Shown here piece after piece: positions 36,113-47,829 of a stretch of DNA of 64,000 nt. This stretch comes from Osedax fenrisi. Lineage: Eukaryota; Annelida; Polychaeta; Sabellida; Siboglinidae. Numbering within the stretch: the stretch's first letter is position 1; every line of letters begins with the position of its first letter. Position numbers and translations under genes: made by a program. The notes beneath the pieces are model-generated. The model was given only the letters and a program-made list of their open reading frames with translations. It was not told the origin of the DNA and made no database searches. Location: positions 74,083,417 through 74,147,416 of the forward strand of contig OZ025239.1 of NCBI GenBank assembly GCA_964019155.1, written 5' to 3'.

Positions 36113-36730
36113 ATATTATATATGTATGTGTATACGTTCCACTTTATTAACATTGATAGAGTATATTTAGATTATTTTACGAGAATTTATGTAGATCTCC
36201 AAACTGGTTCGGATCTGGATCGAGATCAGATAAACTATGGAGGATGGGTATTGGGATCAGGAAAGGATCGGGTGAGGACATTATTTTGAATTGAATTTTG
36301 TTCATAACATATATTATGTATTAACATGTCTATATATATATATATATATGTATTTCATTGCTAAGTATGAATAGTTATAAAGGTAATATGGATACATAGG
36401 CTACGTAGAGAATAACCATGGATTACTTTAACTTCTAAAGGAGGCCTAACTGCAGTTTACACATGTGTATACATAACTATGAACTACCCATGGTACCAAT
36501 GTAATAAGAGTGTGATATAGGCTAATAGCTTGTATAATGATATACTATATCCTAATAGATTATAGCCTAACATCTATAGCTCAATAACTAGGTGAGTCGT
36601 GTAATCCACCTTAGAGTTTATAGATATAGACTATATAAGGTCTAACATGGCTTACAGGCTTACCTATAGGTAGGCATATAGACTGACCTATATATTGTAT
36701 TATATTGTTTAATCCTATATAGGTTTATAT

Positions 36731-36777
<47 letters not shown>

Positions 36778-36950
36778 ATATAGGTATATATAATATTAAT
36801 ATGTAATATACAATATATTATATAATATAATATATTGTATATTTTATATATAAAATGAACACTGTAGGACCTAAATCGTACAATTAGCATTATCAAGTAT
36901 ACTATATATACATAATGTACCTACACTTTACACCCTACAGGGTATTTACA
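36100..36950. other. Gene-free stretch
   Basis: AT-rich with a further (AT)n at 36736-36773. Nothing else found. Confidence 0.6.
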
Positions 36951-38751
36951 CACTGTTAGAAATAAATGGTATAACATTGATTAAAAAATGGTATAACCCC
37001 GTGGCGCCCTGGTATACCATTTACGGTATAACTAATTAAAAAAGTTATACCCTATTTTATAAAAAGTTATACCATATTTTATATAAAGTTATACCATAAT
37101 TTATATAAAGTTAATCCATAATTTATACCATATATTATATAAAGTTATACCATATTTTATAAAAAGTTATACCATATTTGATATAAAGTTATTCCATAAT
37201 TTATTAAAATTTATACCATATATTATATAAAGTTATACCATAATTTATAAAAAGTTATACCATATTTGATATAAAGTTATAACATAATTTATTAACATTT
37301 ATACCATATATTATATAAAGTTATACCATAATTTATTAAAAGTTATACTATATTTTATTTAAAGTTATACCATAATTTATTAAACTGTATACCATATATT
37401 ATATAAAGTTATATTAATTTATTAAAAGTTATACTATATTTTATTTAAATTTTTACCAGTGTTTATAATAACTTACTATTCTATATTATTAATTTATATA
37501 TGGAATCGACATTTATAATGATAATTTATTTTCTAAAAACCACATATATGTTAGTGTAACAATATTGTTAATTAACAGATACATTTTAAAATAAATAACG
37601 TGATACAAAATTACATAAACAATTAATGTTTGTAGGACATGTTATGAAACAAATAAAATTAACAATACCACTTAATAAAATATATTTTATTCTATACGAA
37701 ATAAATTATTTTGAACGAAAACCAAACAATTATCGACACACATAATAAGCATCCTCTTTTCTGATATATGGAGTCATTATTTCCTGCAATTAAAATTAAA
37801 ATATTTATATAAGTTATATATATCTATATATATATATATATATATAGTATACTCGAGTATATAATAATATTGCATATTATATAATAGTGTACATATGTAT
37901 CTTATAAGAAACGTTATACAGTTAATATCATATATGATAATACTATATAAAGTATAGTTTAGAATTTTAATTAGAAAAATCCAATAGCAGTTAGGTATAT
38001 ATATAATAGAGTATACTATACTTTTGAATTAGCATACGACAAATCATAAAATAACTATAATATTAAATCTATAGTTATTAAGTAATCATTAAGTAACCTT
38101 ATTTTTATTTTTATTGTAAATTCATTTTTCAATAATTCGCAAACTCCCATCATAAAATATAAGATTCCCGCATCTATTTTTGGAAAAATTATATTATTTA
38201 TTTAATTATAGACTTTATAATCTATATTTGATTAAGGATAGAAGGATATTGATAATATTTGTACAACAGTTAACATATTTATATATATATAACTATTAGT
38301 AATATTATTAAATTTAATTACATTGTGAGCTAAAAATAAAATAAATAGTATACTATCCATATGGAGTAATAAAATATAATTGCATATTTATTTTATATAG
38401 ATATTTAACTAATGTTATTAATTAGATAACTAAATTACCTGTTTGGTCAGTTTGCGTATTAACGCTACCTAGCACATCAATATATTCGTTTATATATTTT
38501 TTTATATACGTTATATGCTTTTTCATCCCTCTCCGGCCGTTTTTCTAATATTTTAAATTAATTTGAAATTCTGCAAATAATTCTTCAGTTACCTGCATAT
38601 TAATATGTATACAATATTATATTCTATAGCATATAGTTATCATAATTTTATAATATATATATATGTAATACAGTGAATGTTCTAATACAATTTATTAATC
38701 AAAGCAAAAAAATACTTGTTGAACATAATAATAATATAACATAATAATAAT

Positions 38752-38791
<40 letters not shown>

Positions 38792-39209
38792 GTACATACC
38801 TGATGATATGCATAACGAAGAATGAGGCAATCTCACCTAGTGGAATTTATTCTATAGAAAAATAACGAAATATACTTGACAGACGATACAAATATTTACA
38901 TGTATGGCCATGCATGGCTATGGCTATACAATTAACACAGAGCGTGACACCGAAATCTAGTTTAAAGTGTATATGTAGATATATCGATTTCTGTTACGTA
39001 ATGCTAAATACATTTAAGTATATTACATTAATCGATATATCTATAGAACTTTTCTGTATACAACTTTGACTTTATAATATATATATATATATATAATTAT
39101 ATAATTATATTCTAACAATTTAATTATATATTATCAATAATATATAAATATATTATAAAATTATATATTATATAAAATTTTATATTATTATATATAATAT
39201 GATATAATT

Positions 39210-39246
<37 letters not shown>

Positions 39247-39346
39247 AGTATAAATACCTTATGTATATTGTAATGTGTTGACAAATAGATGCTTCTCATG
39301 TTGATTGTAGAGTGGAAATAGAATATGTTAATAAATAAAATGGAAT

Positions 39347-39431
<85 letters not shown>

Positions 39432-40043
39432 ATATATACTCGCATAATTATAAGTATTTGTATATAAAATATAGGAAATATGTATATGTATACATATTTC
39501 CCTATGGGGAATCTATATAGTTTCTGAAAACCAGTTTAATTGTAATTAGAAGCAATACATGCTATGTCTATAATAATTTAACACAACAATAAGTAAACTG
39601 TTATATTAAGGATATTATGAAGGATACTATTATGAATTATATTTCTTAAACATTTTATTTTCAATCAAATTTAAACTTAATTTTAAAATGTTATGGTATA
39701 ACTGGTATTTCCATATTTTATACCATATAATTCATAAAGTTATACCATTATATTTAATAGATAATGGTATAACTAAAAATTACGAATGTTATACCATATC
39801 ATTCGTAATCTTATACCATTTAAATTAAGCTATATGGTATAACTAAAAAAAAACAAATGTTATACTATATAATGTGTGATCTTATACCATTTCAATTAAG
39901 CTATATGGTATAACTAAAAAAATCAAATGTTATACCATATAATATGTGATCTTATACCATTTAACGTAATTGTATGGTATAACTCGTATTTCCATATGTT
40001 ATACCATATAATTCATAATGTTATACCCTTATTTTTAACAGTG
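36951..40043. mobile_element. CACTA/EnSpm-like non-autonomous element (3.09 kb)
   Basis: Ends CACTGTTAGAAATAAATGG and the inverse of CACTGTTAAAAATAAGGG, followed on both sides by TATAACATT. Flanking dinucleotide CA on both sides (36949-36950, 40044-40045). CACTR starts, 2-3-bp duplications and dense subterminal repeats are features of the CACTA/EnSpm superfamily. Here about 20 copies of GTTATACC(A)TA fill 36968-37450, and more, in both orientations, fill 39695-40030. The middle is AT-rich with no transposase, and includes TAA and AT microsatellites (38745-38791, 39190-39240, 39349-39428). The 2-bp duplication alone is weak evidence; the ends and subterminal repeats carry the call. Confidence 0.7.
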
Positions 40044-40349
40044 CACCCTGTATACAGGGTTACCAAATACGTCTGATAACGCATATTTTGTGAAACTTTT
40101 ATTCTCCGCTTAGGTGATTTTAGCGCATCATGGTTAAACATATTACTCGTCCATACTCGTCCATACTCACTGCCTATATTCGTTCGTATGTTTTCCTCGC
40201 CATCTGCGGAAATATTCTAATTAGAACATTTAACAAAGGACGCAGAACAAAATAATTAATTTGACAGATGCGTATTTTGTCAGCCGATTGCAGGAATATA
40301 TTGCTCATGTGAACAGCCCTTTATATTATTTGGGATGTCGACATAATAC

Positions 40350-40388
40350 CAAAGATTTTGCGAAGCAATTTCCTTCGGAAAATCTTTG
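40350..40388. mobile_element. P-type footprint, family 2 (39 bp)
   Basis: Ends CAAAGATTTTGCGAAGC and CCTTCGGAAAATCTTTG (17 bp each, one internal mismatch as inverted repeats) with 5 bp AATTT between. Perfect 7-bp direct repeats ATAATAC flank it (40343-40349, 40389-40395). Confidence 0.7.
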
Positions 40389-40574
40389 ATAATACTATTA
40401 AAAAACATCGTTTAATTAGAACATAATTTATAAATAAATTCAAATTTGTAATAAAATATTTATATAAAAATACAATTAAAAATATGAATAAATTGTTATA
40501 TGAAAGATGATTAAATAGCCTTGATATCTTTGATTCAAATATGTAGACCACTGAACTATAATTAAATATACCAC

Positions 40575-40610
40575 CAAAGATTTTGCGAAGCATCCTTTGG
40601 AAAATATTTG
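40575..40610. mobile_element. P-type footprint, family 2 (36 bp)
   Basis: Ends CAAAGATTTTGCGAAGC and CCTTTGGAAAATATTTG with 2 bp AT between, flanked by perfect 7-bp repeats ATACCAC (40568-40574, 40611-40617). The left 17 bp are identical to those at 40350. Confidence 0.7.
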
Positions 40611-40746
40611 ATACCACTGAAGAGTATGTGTAGCTCGGTGTACACAAAGTAGAACCATCGCAGATATAGCGATAGGACTACGGTCTGTCCTTGCTGCTAT
40701 AGCAACATTTCTCATGTCCATGTTATATTGTATCGTGTGTTGTAGC

Positions 40747-40780
40747 CATCGATATAAAGAAAGTCTTCTTTATATCGATG
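40747..40780. mobile_element. P-type footprint, family 1 (34 bp)
   Basis: Left 17 bp CATCGATATAAAGAAAG are identical to the end of the 6246-6732 MITE; the right 17 bp are its inverse with two changes at the centre. Perfect 8-bp repeats GTTGTAGC flank it (40739-40746, 40781-40788). Confidence 0.82.
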
Positions 40781-40789
40781 GTTGTAGCA

Positions 40790-41149
40790 CGGCCTCATTT
40801 AGCATCAAACTAAAGGAGGCCGTATCTGTAGGTATTACCTCTCATATTACCTCTCACATTACCATTGCGAGATAGGGAGTGGCACCGCTCGGTTTCCTAG
40901 GTAATAACAAAGGTGATGACGTAAGCGTCAATTGTCAATATACATGTGTGGTACGGGATACTGTAAGTGACCAATACTGGTTATAGTATGTATGTATGTG
41001 TACACATGTGTGTAGTAATGTGTGTATCTGCACTCCACATATAAAGTATACTTTATATGTGTATTAAACAGATTAGCACTAATCTTTCCATATATAAATA
41101 TAGGTTATATATACAATTCTAAAAATGATAACATAAATATGCATATATA

Positions 41150-41199
<50 letters not shown>

Positions 41200-41304
41200 A
41201 TTGTTATGATTATTTTTATTTGGTGGAGTCCTTTCATCCCATACAAGAACTTAGATACAGTTTTTACTTATAACCATATGGATATAATGTCCCTTCAATG
41301 TTAT

Positions 41305-41341
<37 letters not shown>

Positions 41342-41512
41342 AACACCATCCTATATAATTTCATAAGATTAATGTGTTTCCAGACTATTAGCTTACATGT
41401 CTAATAGTGTGATATTCACAATTATGTGTGACATATGTTCTTTATGTCTCTGTATTCGATTTACAATACACCAAGGTCAATTAATTGTTTGTTATTTTAA
41501 TTGTTATATATA

Positions 41513-41582
<70 letters not shown>

Positions 41583-41890
41583 CATATATATGACATTTTT
41601 ATTATTCATACAGATTAAAAATCTTAATAACACACTTTACAAATGAATATATATTTCATTATTATCATCGGATACTGTATAAAGATTACAGTATATGTTT
41701 ATGTTTATTGAAAATATATATAAAGTTGTTGAGATCAAATATATATGTATAAGCCCGTATACTATAACTTATATTGTCTATAAGGAGTAGCCTATAGGCT
41801 TATAAATTAGGCTATAAGGGTTATATTATAGCCATGTTTATATATATATATATATATATATAAACACAGTATATGACATTTTAATTTGTG
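40790..41890. other. Gene-free stretch with AT microsatellites
   Basis: 40800-40960 is less AT-rich and holds repeated ATTACCTCTC; no open frame. (AT)n at 41153-41194, 41310-41336 and 41517-41576. Confidence 0.5.
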
Positions 41891-41893
41891 GAT

Positions 41894-42384
41894 GTGCCCA
41901 GATAATAGTAATAGCCTCATAATAGCAACATAGCATAACTAATAGCCTCACATTTTTACATTGTTCTATTATGATGCTATTATGTTGCCATTAAAAGTCT
42001 ATTATGCTGCTATTAATTTGTAATACTATTATGCTGTTATTGTATTGCTATATGACATTTTAATTTGTGGATGTACCCAGATAACAGTAATAGCCTAATA
42101 ATAGCAACATAGCATAACGAATAGCCTCAAATGTTTACATTGTTCTATTATTCTGCTATTATGTTGCCATTATAATTACTTTTATAAAAGTCTATTATGC
42201 TGCTATTAATTTGTAATGCTATTATGCTGCTGTTATGTTGCTATTCATTCCGGCATAAGTTTGGTATGATCCCTGCAGAATAATAGCAACATAGTAGCAG
42301 CATAATAGAACAGTGTACACATTTGAGGCTATTAGTTATGCTATTATGTTGCTATTATGAGGCTATTACTGTTAGCTGAGTGAG
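41894..42384. mobile_element. Foldback MITE of CTATTATG-type low-complexity sequence
   Basis: Left: CCCAGATAATAGTAATAGCC and onward; right: the inverse, ending GGCTATTACTGTTAGCTGAG. The interior is dense in CTATTATGCTGCTATTATGT-like words and their inverse. The first about 180 bp are tandemly duplicated (ATTTTAATTTGTGGATGT at 41879 and 42059). Same family as 43170-44418. Confidence 0.65.
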
Positions 42385-42960
42385 AACATACACATATATA
42401 TATATAATAATAATAATATCAGAATGTAGGCATGACCTATATATATATTGGTATTTGAATACTTATGAATCATAGTAGGATGTGACTCATATTAATTGTA
42501 CGGATTGTATACATATATGGACCTATATATGTATATAGGTGACCTATATATGTATATAGTATAGAGTGTATACTATACTATACTAATATATACTATAGTA
42601 TACTATAGGTAGACAGCACTGCCTACATACATTCTATACTGCCTATAGGCAGACAGAACATATACTAGATACCATAAAACCTATAGCACGATAACCTAGT
42701 AAACAACACTATATAGTAAATACTATTTACTAAATAGTACAAAGTACATACGCACACATACGCACACGTATATATAGAGTGTAGGTATGTTCTCGAGCAT
42801 AACAAACAGTGATCAGTGATCAGTGTAGCCTATAGTAGGCTACACAGTATGCACACTAGTGGCACGTACTACTTGTAACTCACTCATCTTCACTCTACAA
42901 CAATAGTGTATCCATTACACATAAACAGTGCGTGTATTACACACACACACGCGCTCGCAC

Positions 42961-42994
42961 CATCGATATAAAGAAAGCTTTCTTTATATCGATG
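42961..42994. mobile_element. P-type footprint, family 1 (34 bp, perfect palindrome)
   Basis: Exactly CATCGATATAAAGAAAG joined to its own reverse complement, i.e. 17+17 bp with no filler. Perfect 8-bp repeats GCTCGCAC flank it (42953-42960, 42995-43002). Confidence 0.85.
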
Positions 42995-43012
42995 GCTCGC
43001 ACACACACATAC

Positions 43013-43139
<127 letters not shown>

Positions 43140-43220
43140 ACATGGATATGAATATGATTTCACTACCAACCCAGCAAACAGTAATAGCCTCATAATAACA
43201 ACATAAGAGCATATTTAATA

Positions 43221-43632
43221 CAGTCAACTCCCGATAAGTCGGACACGCAATGGACCGAGAAAAGTGTCCGACTTAGCGAGATGTCCGACTTATCCGAGAT
43301 TCAGAACCCTTTAGGTCCCTGAAATGTGGAATTGTAAAAACATAACATGTTGTATTCAATAATATTACTTACTAAAATTATAATATACATTATTTAAAAT
43401 AAACATTTCTGACAATTTATAAAAATTCCGACTTATCCAGTATAAAAATCATAAAAATTACAATAATATGTGTCCGACTTATAGAGAAGTCCGACTTATC
43501 CAATCAAACTTATCCGACTTATCTGATAAATTTAACATGGAACTAGATACAAATCCAACCAAACCAACTAAATGTGTCCGACTTATCGAGAAGTCCAACT
43601 TATACATAGTCCGACTTACCGAGAGTTTACTG
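43221..43632. mobile_element. Tc1/mariner (pogo/Tigger-like) MITE, 412 bp
   Basis: Ends CAGTCAACTCCCGATAAGTC and the inverse of CAGTAAACTCTCGGTAAGTC, flanked by TA on each side (43219-43220, 43633-43634). TCCGACTTA(T/C) words repeat inside. The CAGTMAACTC start with TA target is typical of pogo/Tigger. Non-coding. Confidence 0.85.
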
Positions 43633-43848
43633 TAGCCTCACATGTTTACATTGTGCTATTATGCTGATATTATGTTGCCATTAAATGTATATTATGCTGC
43701 TATTAATTGGTCATGCTAGTATGCTGCTGTTATGTTGCCATTAAAAGTCTATTATGCTATTATTATGCTGCTATTAATTTTAAAAGTATATTATGCTGCT
43801 ATTATGTTGATATTATTAGAATAGCAACATAATAATAGCATAATATAT

Positions 43849-44118
43849 AAAACTCTACTACTGGCTCATAAAGCAATCCACCATGACTCTCCTGACTACC
43901 TAGCATCCCTACTCAAACTTAAATTACCAACTAGTACAACTACACGCTCCACCAATACGTTTCTACTTCAACTCCCTCCTAAACACAACTTACATTCAAC
44001 CAACACTCGCGCATGGGCAATATCCGTCCCATACTCCTGGAACACTTTCCCCACATCCATCCGTACTACATCATCAACTCCAAACTTCTAGAAACTACTG
44101 AAAACCTACCTATTTAAT
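43849..44118 (+). pseudogene. CR1/L2-like LINE, C-terminal reverse transcriptase fragment
   Basis: The plus strand reads KTLLLAHKAIHHDSPDYLAS, later AWAISVPYSWNTFPTSIRT and, after one stop, KLLKTYLFN. The pattern HKA-H--P-YL-LL ... P--WN--P--IR ... LK-YLF is the C-terminal signature of CR1/L2-clade LINEs. 5'-truncated, one stop; dead. Confidence 0.75.
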
Positions 44119-44553
44119 TTGAAACATTAACTTCAAATATATATGGACGGCCGATTGCTTTATAAGCACAGTTCGCAGTCCGAAAACCGAAAAATGTAAA
44201 ATGTAAGTATAATATACTATTAAAATTAATAGCAGCATAATAATAGCATAATAGACTTTTAATGGTAAATAATAGCATCATAATAGCATGACAAATAAAT
44301 ATCAGAATAATATACATTTAATGGCAACATAATAGCAGTATAATAGCACAATGTAAACATTTGAGGCTATTAGATAGGTTATTATGTTGCTATTATGAGG
44401 CTATTACTGTATGCTGGGAATACACTATAGTTGTATTACAACTTGTATACCATGTCTTTTATAAATATCACCCACTATTTGAATGTATTTCTTTAGTATG
44501 CTATATGTATATACATTATATAGTAAATAGGGTATACAATATATAGTCCATTA

Positions 44554-44556
<3 letters not shown>

Positions 44557-44602
<46 letters not shown>
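44557..44602. repeat. (AT)n microsatellite
   Basis: Alternating AT run. Confidence 0.9.
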
Positions 44603-44607
<5 letters not shown>

Positions 44608-44622
44608 TACCTATATATATAC

Positions 44623-44666
44623 CACAGATTTTTCGAAGACTTCGGAAATACTTCGGAAAATCTTTG
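44623..44666. mobile_element. P-type footprint, family 2 (44 bp)
   Basis: Ends CACAGATTTTTCGAAGA and ACTTCGGAAAATCTTTG (17 bp each) with a 10-bp filler CTTCGGAAAT that copies element-end sequence. Perfect 7-bp repeats TATATAC flank it (44616-44622, 44667-44673), but the surrounding DNA is itself TA-rich, so the duplication is less informative here. Confidence 0.6.
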
Positions 44667-44679
44667 TATATACCTATAT

Positions 44680-45257
44680 ATAACATATATATATTTATTA
44701 TACGTATATAATATATACTTATAATATATATATATATTTATATAATAGAGTTTTTTTTAGAGTTGTCTTGTTGATAATCTATTAATAAAATAGTTTTTAT
44801 TGGTTTAAAATCATGTGATAAAATAGCGTGGTTTCATTGGCTGTGTATGTAATAAAGACATAGAAATGACAGGTTCCCTTAGAATTTATCATTCTTACTA
44901 TTAACATCATTTTGTACTATTTACTATATATTACATCGATATCGAAACCAACTCCTGGTCTGTTTTATAAATTTATATTATTGTATTCATTTTAATTATA
45001 ATATCTATATTTATGATTGTATCACATTGTATATCATACATAATAATAGCATATTATATTGATCCAATAAATTTATGACACATACAAATTTAAGTCATAT
45101 TTTCATTGTGTTTAATATTTACAATATCTATCATTATAAATTTTATAATTTATATCATAAAAATCGACATTGATAATTTCATTTAACTAATAATAATTCG
45201 GACGTACATCTTTGTCCATTGTTTATATATTGTATATATTTAGAACTATAACGACAG
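44680..45257. other. AT-rich stretch upstream of the PNRC-like gene
   Basis: Nothing coding. The sequence just before the gene (ACGACAG at 45250-45256) could be a splice acceptor for a 5' UTR exon. Confidence 0.45.
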
Positions 45258-45275
45258 TTGCGACCAAGAGTAAAT

Positions 45276-45767
45276 ATGTCTATCGACATTCTTTATACAC
45301 CATCTCGCTTCGTTACGATTGCCAACTCTACTTCTGTGAAGAAAACTTCTCGAAAACCGAATGTTTCGAATAGAGATTATATCGGTATTTCACCTTCAAA
45401 ACCATCGATAAATAGCAAGAACACCTATACAAACGATATGAATTCCAGAGTCAGTATTACGGTGTGGTCTACGGACGATTTTTCGAAATTAAACCACTTC
45501 AAACCTACTCCTTTTGTATACAAACGCAAAGATCACTCTAAATACAGTAAAACTTTTGCGAACGCAAGTTTTAGTGAAACGCCCCTCGCTACAGATCTTC
45601 CAGCACCACCCGAACATTGGATGTCTTCATCCTCTCTCGGTTCAACAGGGTCGGCTATTTCTGCGTGTTCTTCTTCTGATGATGATAACAGTATTACTTC
45701 AACACAAAGTTGTGCAGAGATGACAACTGCTTTGAAACTTATTCTAAATGTTGGCGAATCTTATTAG
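45276..45767 (+). CDS. PNRC-like protein (proline-rich nuclear receptor coactivator family)
   Basis: 163 codons from ATG 45276 to TAG 45765-45767. It is the only long non-repetitive single-exon frame in the window, and less AT-rich than its surroundings. The core at about residues 95-120 reads FANASFSETPLATDLPAPPE followed by HWM, close to the PNRC signature (FAGAKFSEPPSP...LPKPPSHW), whose proline-rich part binds the decapping factor DCP1 in mRNA decay; the family was first described as nuclear receptor coactivators. The C-terminus EMTTALKLILNV corresponds to the family's (M)TFQLKTLLKV end. Ser-rich spacer between. The N-terminus MSIDILYTPSRFV is not recognised. PNRC proteins are short (about 140-330 aa), so the length fits. 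An upstream exon is possible. Confidence 0.75.
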   Translation: MSIDILYTPSRFVTIANSTSVKKTSRKPNVSNRDYIGISPSKPSINSKNTYTNDMNSRVSITVWSTDDFSKLNHFKPTPFVYKRKDHSKYSKTFANASFSETPLATDLPAPPEHWMSSSSLGSTGSAISACSSSDDDNSITSTQSCAEMTTALKLILNVGESY

Positions 45768-46378
45768 GATTAGTTCAATATCTCGTTCACAATTCAGTGA
45801 TTTACGAGTATTTGGTACACAAGACAGTATTTTGTGATATATTAATTACATTATCATATTAAATTGACATAACAATGATTATTATTGCATTCCCTGAGGT
45901 TACCTTATATAATTTAAGGAGCTTGTAACTTTGGTGTTTTCTTACTCAAGAGAATGTTTTTAAGGGTTTCTTTATGTTATGCATTGTTTTCGTTAAATAT
46001 CAAATGTGTTTTTATCAAACACTATTTTTACGTGTACCTATTTTAGCCTGTTCAGGCTTCTATGCATATATATATATATATATTGTTAGCATATCATATG
46101 CATTTAATATTTTTATCAATTCCGTGTGACTATATGTCCAACCATCTATTATTATATAATTACATATTGTAATTATTTCCCGTTTATTTGTTTTCATTCT
46201 ATTTATATTGTTTATTCGATGACTGGCATATCAATCCTAACTTTTATATTTATATATTTTACAGTATTCAATAGATTATTTTGTATATACGTTTTTTATT
46301 TTAAAATTATTTTGTATAATCGTATAATTATAATATTTGATTTATATTCCGATAGTCTAGGGATTTTACTACATTACC

Positions 46379-46387
<9 letters not shown>

Positions 46388-46422
<35 letters not shown>
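46388..46422. repeat. (AT)n microsatellite
   Basis: Alternating AT run about 620 bp after the PNRC-like stop. Confidence 0.9.
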
Positions 46423-46425
<3 letters not shown>

Positions 46426-46499
46426 ATATATTTATGCCACTTATCTAATAGACAATATTTCGTATCGTTTAGATTTTAATTTAAATGATATATTTTTTA

Positions 46500-47700
46500 G
46501 AGCCCTTTTTAGGGCTCGCAAAATCTATATGAACTTAATTGTCACATCTGTGTAAAGTGTTACTATATAAAATATAATATAAATTATAATTTATTACTTA
46601 ATATATAATAGTTATTACTTAATATATAATAGTTATTACTACTTATAATTACTTAATAATTACTCCAATATTAATAGATTCAATTTAAATATAAATGATT
46701 ATGCCAAACAATATTCATATAATTATAATAGGTTCATTATATAAAATGAAAGTGATTGGCTATCGATTTCTAAGTTAAAATATACATTTTTTTAAATGCA
46801 TTATATTCTTTGAGAACCATGAAATAATTGGTTGAGTTAAAATAAAGTTAAATCATTGTAATATTAAATTATATTCAATATAATATTGTATGTAATTTAT
46901 TTTCCTAAATATGAATTTTTCTATATTTAACAAATAAATATATATTTTATATATTTAATATTTACAAATAAATATGGTAATTTTTATCATTAAGATATAT
47001 GTTTACTCAATATAAATCTATATTAATCAAAAAAAGTTAGTATAGTTATATTATATTATATAACTTATAGAAAAGATATAACTCTCCCTATTTACATAAT
47101 TAATACCTGCCTCTGCTAGCAGTAGTATCTTGAATCACTGAAATAGATTTAGAATTTTCTGTGCAATACTGTTTTCATTTATATATTAAATTACATCCAA
47201 TATAAATTAGCTTTTATTAGCTACATAGATATTTAGATAAGCTTAGTTATATATTAGAACATTTAGTTTTCATCATATAAATAATAATTTAAACATATTA
47301 TATTATAAGATTGTATAGTTTGATACAAATTTACATTATAAACATTTTTCCAAAAATGTACCCTATATAGTAGGCCCTGTCCATTTTTGTGTACAAAATT
47401 GATTTGCACAAGTTTTCTCAAGTTATATCTTTACTTAGAAAAATATTTAGAGTATATTATAAGACGGTTAGTTTATGAAATGTTATTAATGCACCATACA
47501 TATAGAAACTATTTGAATATTCAACCTTCATTTTTACTTTTAAAATTAGACTATAATACTATTTGAACTTGTGATTATTATAGTATTATGATATCTAAAA
47601 TTAATGACATGCATTGTTAGTTATTTAAAATGACTCCTTTTAATGTAAGCATTGCATATTAACTTTAAATATATGTCGATTAAAGATTTATTATTTTTAA
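46500..47700. other. AT-rich gene-free stretch
   Basis: No coding signal. AAAAGATATAACTC near 47071 and GAGATATAACTT-complement sequence near 47428 could be ends of a decayed element. Confidence 0.5.
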
Positions 47701-47726
47701 TTTTTTTGAATAACACTATCTCAACA

Positions 47727-47766
47727 TGACCCAGCATTGCTTGGTATTTGATTTTTACCCAGCTAG
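47727..47766 (+). mobile_element. Helitron-like 3' end, decayed
   Basis: CCCAGCATTGCTTGGTA resembles the hairpin at 14185 with changes; CTAG at 47763-47766 is followed by TATATG. Weaker than the other two ends. Confidence 0.35.
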
Positions 47767-47829
47767 TATATGTAATGTATTATATATAAGCACTCTATTA
47801 TATTTATTTTATAACCTATTATGAATAAA

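Larger units (their letters stand above)
43170..44418. mobile_element. Foldback MITE, CCCAGCAAACA family, with nested insertions
   Basis: Ends CCCAGCAAACAGTAATAGCC and the inverse of CCCAGCATACAGTAATAGCC, both followed by TCATAATA. The interior is repeats of CTATTATG-type words. It carries a Tigger-like MITE (43221-43632) and a LINE fragment (43849-44118). No clear target duplication. Confidence 0.7.

Noticed and set aside
36951..40043. Repeats of GTTATACC as a CRISPR-like array
   Set aside because: Eukaryotic DNA, irregular spacing, inverted copies at the other end and transposon termini.
40321..40721. Two overlapping minus-strand open frames of 81 and 108 codons
   Set aside because: They run through two palindromic inserts and AT-rich DNA, with no start or splice context and no recognisable protein.
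46126..46479. 117-codon plus-strand open frame after the PNRC-like gene
   Set aside because: Ile/Tyr/Phe-rich translation of AT-rich sequence running through an (AT)n repeat.
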